From: Hellea balneolensis | GTDB lineage: Bacteria > Pseudomonadota > Alphaproteobacteria > Caulobacterales > Maricaulaceae | NCBI GenBank assembly: GCA_003233025.1 | Contig: QIKS01000221.1 | Coordinates: forward strand, 1-12,298 | Direction of reading: 5' to 3' | Length of the DNA: 12,298 nucleotides | Shown here: one piece after another, positions 7,273 to 12,298 of the stretch | Numbering within the stretch: position 1 is the stretch's first letter | Layout: every line of letters begins with the position of its first letter | The notes under the pieces: model-generated | Told to the model about the DNA's origin: nothing | Database searches by the model: none | The model's input: the letters and a program-made list of their open reading frames with translations, nothing else | Translations under genes and position numbers: made by a program

Positions 7273-8828
7273 ATATATCCTGCAGCCCAAATGCCGCCCC
7301 ATGTCAATACCGCACCCAGTGCCGTCCAGACAACAGGTTTTAACACGGACGGTTTTTTTGCGGCCGCTTTGGCTGACATGGTTTTGGATAAATCCACCTC
7401 ACCCGCCGCCCAGGCTTTGGCCAAGGCGGCCATGTTTTCTGCCGCTTCGGGCATGGTTTTCAAGGTTTTTTGCGCCCGTCCAAGGTCGGCCAGGAAATCA
7501 GATATCCGCCCTTCGGCACCCAATTCACGGCGCAGGGAAGCTTCGACAATGGGCCGGGACGCGCTCCACATGTCAAATTCAGGGTCGAGCCGGCGCGCCA
7601 CGCCTTCGGCCTGCATCATGGTTTTTTGTAACATGATCAATTGCGGTTGCATTTGCATGTCAAAGATATCGGTGATTTCAAACAATTGCAGCAGAACTTT
7701 TGACATGGAAACCTGATCGGAGGTTTTGCCAAATATCGGTTCGCCGACGGCCCGCAGGGCGCTGGCGAAATCCTCAATTGTGTGGTGGGCCGGCACATAG
7801 CCGGCTTCGAAATGAACTTCGGCGATGCGCAGATAATCACGCTCTAAAAACCCGTACAGGATTTCCGCGTGAAAGCGCTGTTCATCCCGTGATAGCCGGC
7901 CAAGAATGCCAAAGTCGAGCAAAACCAAAGCGCCGTCCCCGTCAACGATCAGATTGCCCTCATGCATATCGGCGTGAAAAACCCCGTAATCAAATGCGCA
8001 CGTCAAGAAGCTTTGAATGATTTTGATGGCCAGGGCTTTTTTATCAATATGGGTGCTGGTCAGCACCGTCTCGCTGGACAAGGCCGTGCCGTCCATCCAT
8101 TGCATGACCAGCACATTTTTTGCGCTGAGATGCCAGTGAAGCTGCGGGACAATAAACAAGCCGGTTTCTTGCGCCGCTTCGGAAACCTCGCTGGCTGCCG
8201 CAGCTTCAAGACGTAAATCCAGCTCCAACATCACGGCGCGCGCGGCAGTTTGGACAAATAGTTTTGGCTTGAGACGCCGCGCAGCGGGCACGAAAAATTC
8301 CGCCAGGCGGGCGACCATCGCTAAAGCATCCATATCTCTGGCCATGCGGGTATGAATGTCGGGGCGCAGGATTTTAACGGCCACCGTTTCGCCTGATAGC
8401 AATGTCCCTTTATGGACTTGCGCCACGGAGGCGGCGGCAACAGACGGGGAGAGATGCGAGAATATTTCCTGCCACGGCTTGCCAAATTCTTTTTCAATGC
8501 GCCCCCGGGCTTCGCTCATGGAAAACGGCGGAACATTATCTTTGAGCCGCGCCAGACCTTTGGTAAATTCCGGGTCGAGCATGTCGGAACGTGTCGCCAA
8601 AATCTGGCCAAATTTTATATAGGCCGGCCCTAATTTCTCCAAAGCCTGGGCAAATCGCTCGCCGGGGTTTGTTGCACGCGCGCGCTTGGCAAATAGCCTG
8701 GAGAACGCGCCGATAAAGCGCACCAAGAGAGGGACGTTGCTGGCATATTCCGCCGGGATCAGCGCATCATGACGGGCCAGCACAAAACCGGTGCGAAACA
8801 GTCCAAAAAATGTAAAAATCTGCTTCAT
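7269..8828 (-). CDS. ubiB: UbiB/ABC1 (ADCK) family atypical kinase-ATPase for ubiquinone synthesis
   Basis: UbiB proteins are membrane-associated atypical kinase-fold ATPases needed for ubiquinone biosynthesis; they support the Ubi enzyme complex rather than act as the hydroxylase once proposed. The family signatures are present in the 519 residues: the KxGQ motif as KFGQ (72-75), the alanine-rich nucleotide loop AAAS (131-134), VAVK with the ATP-contacting Lys152, HADMHEGN (285-292), and the metal-binding DFG (305-307). A hydrophobic segment at about 498-518 is the only clear membrane helix; many relatives have two at the C-terminus. No strong ribosome-binding site precedes the start at 8828, which begins a typical family N-terminus. 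The stop codon overlaps the coaBC start. The usual neighbour ubiE is absent upstream, replaced by a peptidase gene 42 bases away. Confidence 0.94.
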   Translation of the reverse strand: MKQIFTFFGLFRTGFVLARHDALIPAEYASNVPLLVRFIGAFSRLFAKRARATNPGERFAQALEKLGPAYIKFGQILATRSDMLDPEFTKGLARLKDNVPPFSMSEARGRIEKEFGKPWQEIFSHLSPSVAAASVAQVHKGTLLSGETVAVKILRPDIHTRMARDMDALAMVARLAEFFVPAARRLKPKLFVQTAARAVMLELDLRLEAAAASEVSEAAQETGLFIVPQLHWHLSAKNVLVMQWMDGTALSSETVLTSTHIDKKALAIKIIQSFLTCAFDYGVFHADMHEGNLIVDGDGALVLLDFGILGRLSRDEQRFHAEILYGFLERDYLRIAEVHFEAGYVPAHHTIEDFASALRAVGEPIFGKTSDQVSMSKVLLQLFEITDIFDMQMQPQLIMLQKTMMQAEGVARRLDPEFDMWSASRPIVEASLRRELGAEGRISDFLADLGRAQKTLKTMPEAAENMAALAKAWAAGEVDLSKTMSAKAAAKKPSVLKPVVWTALGAVLTWGGIWAAGYI

Positions 8829-8861
8829 AAGCGAAGGCTTGTAGCACAGTCCTAGCCCAGG

Positions 8862-8880
8862 AACACCCTTTTAGGGGGTT
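8862..8880 (-). other. Imperfect inverted repeat over the stop codon of the DPP IV-like gene
   Basis: On the coding strand the 19 bases can fold into a hairpin with an eight-position stem (one C/T mismatch) and an AAA loop, built around a run of C residues and a run of G residues. The TAA stop codon of the peptidase gene begins within the stem. No T-run follows on the minus strand, so it is not a standard intrinsic terminator for that gene. It might attenuate read-through into ubiB or protect the mRNA end. Both are inference. Confidence 0.3.
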
Positions 8881-11135
8881 AATTCTTTGACGAAGAAATC
8901 AACGATTTGTTGGTCGCGGTGGGTTTTATTTGCCCCATTGCGAAAGCCGTGTTTCTCGCCGGGATAAACCATAACTTCCATATTATGACGCCCTAATTTT
9001 TGTATCTCGTCCATCAATTTAATGGAATGGCGAAACACAACATTGTCGTCCGCCATGCCGTGGATCAGTAAAAACGGCTCCTCCAGCCCGTCCAGATGGG
9101 CAAAGACCGACGCGGTTTCATAAGCGCCTTGCGTGTAATTTGCATGGTCTGGTCTTGGGTCGCCGAGATAGCGTTCCGTATAGGCCGTGTCATAAAGCGC
9201 CCAATCGGTGACGGGTGCGCCGGAGACGCCGGCGGCATAAATATCGGTTTGCGCCAGCATGTGCAACACCATATAGCCGCCGTAAGACCAGCCATAAACG
9301 CCCATGCGCTCAGCATCAACAAAGCGCAGGCGTTTGAGAAATTCTGCGCCGATTACTTGGTCGACAATTTCGGTTTTGCCCATAGACCGGTAGAGATGGT
9401 TTTCAAAAGCTTTGCCCCGATTGCCCGCGCCCCGGCCATCTATCTTAAAGACCACAAAGCCTTTATCGACCAAAAGCTGGATCAGAAATTCTCTGGCGTC
9501 CCAACCATTATGGACACGCTGGGCGAGGGGGCCTGCGTAAACAATGGTAATAGCGGCGCGCTTTTCGCCGGGCTTGATATCTGCGGGCGTGTACAAAGCA
9601 TAATCCAATTTCGTGCCGTCACCTGTGTCCAATTGGCCAAATTGTGGCGCAATATGAGAGGCGAGATAAGGGGCATAGGCATGGCTGTCATCAAGTTTGT
9701 TTTCATTGAGCCAGATTAGCGGCGCGCCGGTATTGTCATAAGCGCGGGTTTGCGGCGGCGTGGCTTTGTTGGAAAATGTACCAATATAGGCGGCGCAATT
9801 TTTGGCAAAACTGGCGGAATGGCGTCCTTCACCCTCGGAGATTTGGGTTAAATTACTGCCGTCAAAGCTGACGCGGTAAATATGGCGGTTTAAGGCGCTT
9901 TTCTGCCAGCCGGAGAAATAGACATTTGCATTTTTCTCGTCAACGCATTCGATTTTGCCGATCGGCCAATTTCCTTTGGTCAGTTGGGTGACGTCCGTCC
10001 CGCCTTTGGCATAGCGGTAAAGATGATGGAAACCGTCGCGTTCGGAACTCCATAAAAACCCGCCGTCCTTTAAGGCTTTGAAACTGCCGCGCACATTGAT
10101 CCAACTGGAGCTTGTTTCTTCAAACATCAAATTGCTTGCCCCCGTCGTCGGGTTGACGCTGAGCATTTTTAGGGATTTGTGATCGCGGGATAAAATGCTG
10201 ACATACATTTCGCTGCTGTCCGCACTCCAATACACCCGGGCCAGATAAATGTCCGGATTGTCGCCGATATCAACCCAAATTGGCTCCCCGTCATTAGTCG
10301 GGACAATCGCCAATTTGACGGTAACATTATCCGTGCCGGCGAACGGATAGCGCTGGGCGACATTTTCCACGCCTTGGGCGGAAAACTCGATGCGTTGTTC
10401 GATGACAACCGGGCTTTCGTCAATTTGTGAATAGGCGATATAGCGCTCATTTGGCGACATCCAATAGCCGGTCGAGCGAGCCAGTTCTTCTTGGACAACG
10501 AAACTGGCGGTGGCGTTTCTGATCAAATCTGTCGCCCCGTAGGAAAGCCTGCGCTCGTCGCCGTTTTGTAAATTGGTGACATAAAGTTCATTGGCCCGCA
10601 CATAGCTGACATAACGGCCGGACGGAGAAATGCGGGCATCGGTTTCAAACCCGTCCGTGTCCGTGACTTGGCGGGCTGATTTCTCAACGAGATTATACAG
10701 ATAAATATCACCGCCAAGGGGAAACAAAATCTGCTCGCTCTTGCTGTCCCAACTATAGGAGACAATCCCCGTGCCGGTTTCGCGTGCCCGTTCGCGGCGG
10801 TTTTTTTCCTCCGCAGATAATATTTCCGGCGCGCCCAAAAGATCGGTTGAATTGACCAAAATTTGCGAAGTGCCGCTGTTAAGATCATAAGCCCATAAAT
10901 CTTGCTGGTTGGCGTCATTGTCCCGGCCTTGTAAAACCGTGACCATAAGTCCGTCCGGAGAGATCTGCGGTCTTGACAAAACAGGCCCGGATAAAGAAGG
11001 GCTGGCGTGCAGTCTGGCTGCGGTGAGCGGGGTGGTATTCGTCGGTGAAATGCTGGCTTCTTGCTGCGGGTTTTGCGTGTCACAACCGGCCAATATCAGG
11101 GCGCTCAGGCATAGGAGAGGCGTAAAGTGTTTCAT
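8871..11135 (-). CDS. Dipeptidyl peptidase IV-like serine peptidase (S9B), predicted lipoprotein
   Basis: This 754-residue exopeptidase should release N-terminal dipeptides, typically X-Pro or X-Ala, outside the cytoplasm. A lipoprotein signal peptide ends in lipobox LAGC with Cys18. The beta-propeller (about 50-490) carries the double-glutamate motif, Glu216-Glu217 in VQEELA, which in DPP IV binds the free amino terminus of the substrate and argues for exopeptidase action. The hydrolase domain contains VYAGP (532-536), whose tyrosine is the oxyanion-hole residue of DPP IV, and DGRGAG (566-571). The triad is Ser617 in GWSYGG, Asp696 in the ADDNV motif and His729 in EKHGF. No truncation is seen. 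The start at 11135 is supported by the signal peptide and by GGGAAA a few bases upstream. It is divergent from the DHH gene and is followed after 42 bases by ubiB, so it may be the first gene of the transcript. Prolyl specificity is inferred; an alanyl/general dipeptidyl peptidase is possible. Confidence 0.94.
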   Translation of the reverse strand: MKHFTPLLCLSALILAGCDTQNPQQEASISPTNTTPLTAARLHASPSLSGPVLSRPQISPDGLMVTVLQGRDNDANQQDLWAYDLNSGTSQILVNSTDLLGAPEILSAEEKNRRERARETGTGIVSYSWDSKSEQILFPLGGDIYLYNLVEKSARQVTDTDGFETDARISPSGRYVSYVRANELYVTNLQNGDERRLSYGATDLIRNATASFVVQEELARSTGYWMSPNERYIAYSQIDESPVVIEQRIEFSAQGVENVAQRYPFAGTDNVTVKLAIVPTNDGEPIWVDIGDNPDIYLARVYWSADSSEMYVSILSRDHKSLKMLSVNPTTGASNLMFEETSSSWINVRGSFKALKDGGFLWSSERDGFHHLYRYAKGGTDVTQLTKGNWPIGKIECVDEKNANVYFSGWQKSALNRHIYRVSFDGSNLTQISEGEGRHSASFAKNCAAYIGTFSNKATPPQTRAYDNTGAPLIWLNENKLDDSHAYAPYLASHIAPQFGQLDTGDGTKLDYALYTPADIKPGEKRAAITIVYAGPLAQRVHNGWDAREFLIQLLVDKGFVVFKIDGRGAGNRGKAFENHLYRSMGKTEIVDQVIGAEFLKRLRFVDAERMGVYGWSYGGYMVLHMLAQTDIYAAGVSGAPVTDWALYDTAYTERYLGDPRPDHANYTQGAYETASVFAHLDGLEEPFLLIHGMADDNVVFRHSIKLMDEIQKLGRHNMEVMVYPGEKHGFRNGANKTHRDQQIVDFFVKELTP

Positions 11136-11214
11136 GGTTGTTTCCCGTTTTGCTTTTGGACATAGTTACAACTGCGTGTATGGATTGCAAGCAAACAGTG
11201 CGTAAGGGAAGTTC
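11136..11214. promoter_or_regulatory. Divergent intergenic region between the S9B peptidase and DHH genes
   Basis: These 79 bases separate two divergently transcribed genes and must hold the start signals of both unless the promoters lie inside the coding regions. Towards the DHH gene, TTGGAC (11156-11161) is followed 17 bases later by TATGGA (11179-11184), a fair -35 with a weak -10, and by the ribosome-binding site AAGGGAAG before the ATG. Towards the peptidase gene I see a GGGAAA ribosome-binding site but no convincing -35/-10 pair. No clear operator palindrome was noticed. Confidence 0.4.
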
Positions 11215-12162
11215 ATGGCTAATTATGATGTGTTTAACGGCGACGCGGACGGGATTTGCGCGCTCATCCAATTGCGAAGGGCGGAACCGAGAGCGGCCAA
11301 GCTGGTGACGGGGGTCAAGCGCGACATTAATCTGCTGGCGAACATCAAGGCGGGGCCGGGTGACCATATCACCGTTTTGGATATATCTTTGCGCACCAAT
11401 AAGGCTGGACTGGTGCGCGCCCTCGACGCCGGCGCTCATGTTTTTTATGTTGACCACCACAATAGCGGCGACATTCCGCGCCGCGAAAACCTGTTATGTG
11501 TCATTGATACGCGGCCCCATATGTGCACGGCGCTTTTGGTCAATAAATGCTTGCAAGGGGCTTATGAGCAATGGGCGATGGTTGGTGCATTTGGTGATAA
11601 TATGGCGGCGTCCGCTCTGGAGATTGCCAAGGGTCTGGAGATGAGCGAAGGGCAAATAGAGCAGTTAAAAACTTTCGGGGAGCTGATAAATTACAATGCC
11701 TATGGACGCAAGGTTTCGGATTTACATTTTGCCCCCGCCGCCTTATTTGCCCGGCTATGTCGTTATGATACGCCGGGCCAGTGTCTGGCTGCTGAACCGG
11801 ATATTTTTGAGAAATTACAAGACGGCTATAGAGACGATATGGGCAAAGCAATGGCCAGCGAATTTAGCCAGCCCGGTATTGTGATCTTAGCTGACAAACC
11901 CTGGGCGCGGCGGATTTCGGGGGCTTATGGCAATGTGTTGGCCAGTGACAATCCTGCGCGCGCTCACGCGGTTTTAAGCCGTAATGAGCAAGGCGGTTAT
12001 GTGGTGTCCGTGCGCGCGCCCCAAGACAGGCCCCAAGGTGCGGACACATTGTGTTTGCAATTTAAAACCGGCGGCGGGCGCGCAGGCGCGCGGGGATTAA
12101 TCATCTGCCCCAGGGTGATTTGTCAGCCTTTAGAGACGCATTTCGCCGAGCCTTTTAGCTAA
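11215..12162 (+). CDS. DHH/DHHA1-family phosphoesterase, C-terminus apparently frameshifted
   Basis: This is a DHH-superfamily metal-dependent phosphoesterase, the fold shared by RecJ, nanoRNases and cyclic-dinucleotide hydrolases; the exact substrate is not known to me. The open frame is 315 codons. Metal-ligand motifs are in order: NGDADG (8-13), DIS with Asp56 (56-58), the name-giving DHH (80-82) with N and SG following, and GDN (127-129). A DHHA1-like domain occupies roughly 220 onward and reaches the glycine-rich GGGR (286-289). Beyond GARG the encoded residues no longer resemble the family, while another frame continues with the expected AGINHLP sequence and ends at a TAG at 12156-12158 (see the separate entry). 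The start at 11215 has AAGGGAAG a few bases upstream. The gene stands alone on the plus strand, convergent with lepA. As read here the last 22 or so residues are probably wrong. The active-site half is intact. Confidence 0.85.
   Translation: MANYDVFNGDADGICALIQLRRAEPRAAKLVTGVKRDINLLANIKAGPGDHITVLDISLRTNKAGLVRALDAGAHVFYVDHHNSGDIPRRENLLCVIDTRPHMCTALLVNKCLQGAYEQWAMVGAFGDNMAASALEIAKGLEMSEGQIEQLKTFGELINYNAYGRKVSDLHFAPAALFARLCRYDTPGQCLAAEPDIFEKLQDGYRDDMGKAMASEFSQPGIVILADKPWARRISGAYGNVLASDNPARAHAVLSRNEQGGYVVSVRAPQDRPQGADTLCLQFKTGGGRAGARGLIICPRVICQPLETHFAEPFS
12079..12158 (+). other. Probable one-base frameshift and true C-terminus of the DHH phosphoesterase
   Basis: After GGGR at residues 286-289 the annotated frame drifts into non-family sequence. 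The frame whose codons start at 12093 instead reads [13 protein letters not shown], then R-D-A-F-R-R-A-F and stop. Adding one base around 12090-12092 gives GGGRAGAAGINHLP, matching the DHHA1 glycine motif that I know from this family (GGGRKAAAGINHLP-like), and a protein of 314 residues. The shift lies in a GC-rich 5-base-pair inverted repeat, CGCGC (12079-12083) with GCGCG (12088-12092), a kind of site prone to indel error in sequencing or replication. No slippery heptamer typical of programmed -1 frameshifting is visible. Confidence 0.8.
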
Positions 12163-12298
12163 TCATCGTCCATTTTAAGGGCGGCAATAAAGGCTTCTTG
12201 CGGAATCTCGACGCGGCCAAATTGGCGCATTTTCTTTTTGCCTTTTTTCTGCTTGTCGAGCAATTTACGTTTGCGCGATGCATCGCCGCCGTAACATT
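12159..12298 (-). CDS. lepA: Elongation factor 4 (LepA), C-terminal fragment
   Basis: The last 45 residues of a minus-strand gene are visible; the rest lies beyond the right edge. They read [11 protein letters not shown] at the start, a lysine-rich middle ending in KKKMRQFG, then [17 protein letters not shown] and a TAG stop. This is the characteristic C-terminal tail of LepA/EF4, the ribosome-associated GTPase that back-translocates or remodels stalled ribosomes. The lysine-rich tail contacts RNA in the family. Its stop codon (12159-12161) directly abuts the corrected stop of the convergent DHH gene, or overlaps the uncorrected reading by three bases. No terminator hairpin is seen between the two genes. 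Confidence 0.93.
   Translation of the reverse strand, partial: CYGGDASRKRKLLDKQKKGKKKMRQFGRVEIPQEAFIAALKMDDD

Noticed and set aside
7273..7302. Upstream ATG start for coaBC at 7302.
   Set aside because: It would add ten residues unlike the family and overlap ubiB by 34 bases, whereas 7272 gives the common ATGA stop-start overlap with AGGA upstream.
8862..8880. Intrinsic terminator after the DPP IV-like gene.
   Set aside because: The hairpin has no following T-run on the coding strand and includes the stop codon within the stem, so it does not meet the usual form. It is kept only as an inverted repeat.
9096..9719. A 207-codon plus-strand open frame opposite the DPP IV-like peptidase gene.
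   Set aside because: It is antisense to the catalytic domain of a clear S9B peptidase, with no ribosome-binding site of note or domain signature.
12060..12100. Programmed -1 ribosomal frameshifting in the DHH gene.
   Set aside because: No X-XXY-YYZ slippery heptamer is seen around the break. A single missing base in a GC-rich inverted repeat explains the pattern more simply.
1..12298. Defence, mobile-element, CRISPR, prophage or biosynthetic-cluster content.
   Set aside because: All long frames resolve to housekeeping, peptidase, transporter or phosphoesterase families. No transposase, integrase, regularly spaced repeats or tRNA-like sequences were seen.

Overview
The window looks like an ordinary stretch of an alphaproteobacterial chromosome. 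This assignment is inferred from the ubiB-coaBC-dut gene order, moderate GC content and protein wording; the order or family cannot be fixed from the sequence alone. Coding density is very high. There are no RNA genes, mobile elements, CRISPR arrays or phage genes that I can see. I found no convincing undescribed multi-gene system. The most notable items are an apparent frameshift in a DHH-family phosphoesterase and an unrecognised small secreted protein inside a tightly packed housekeeping operon.

Layout, mostly on the minus strand and read in transcription order from high to low coordinates. At the right edge is the C-terminus of lepA (EF4), on the minus strand. It meets a plus-strand DHH/DHHA1 phosphoesterase gene (11215-12162) tail to tail. 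That gene is divergent from a minus-strand lipoprotein dipeptidyl-peptidase IV-like S9 peptidase (8871-11135), with a 79-base gap that must hold both promoters. Next comes a compact run with overlapping or nearly touching ends: ubiB (7269-8828), coaBC (6046-7272), a small secreted protein (5577-6044), dut (5132-5587), cysK (4178-5125) and a moeB/thiF-type adenylyltransferase (3423-4166). After a 72-base gap comes a second S9 peptidase, a prolyl oligopeptidase-type lipoprotein (1155-3350). After a 42-base AT-rich gap comes a dicarboxylate/glutamate:cation symporter (3-1112) that runs off the left edge.

How the genes fit together. The central run combines quinone synthesis (ubiB), CoA synthesis (coaBC, which consumes cysteine), nucleotide-pool hygiene (dut), cysteine synthesis (cysK) and sulfur-carrier activation (moeB-like). 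The cysteine/sulfur theme is plausible but inferred. The two lipoprotein peptidases and the organic/amino-acid anion symporter would suit a cell that takes up and digests peptides outside the inner membrane. That is also an inference from family membership.
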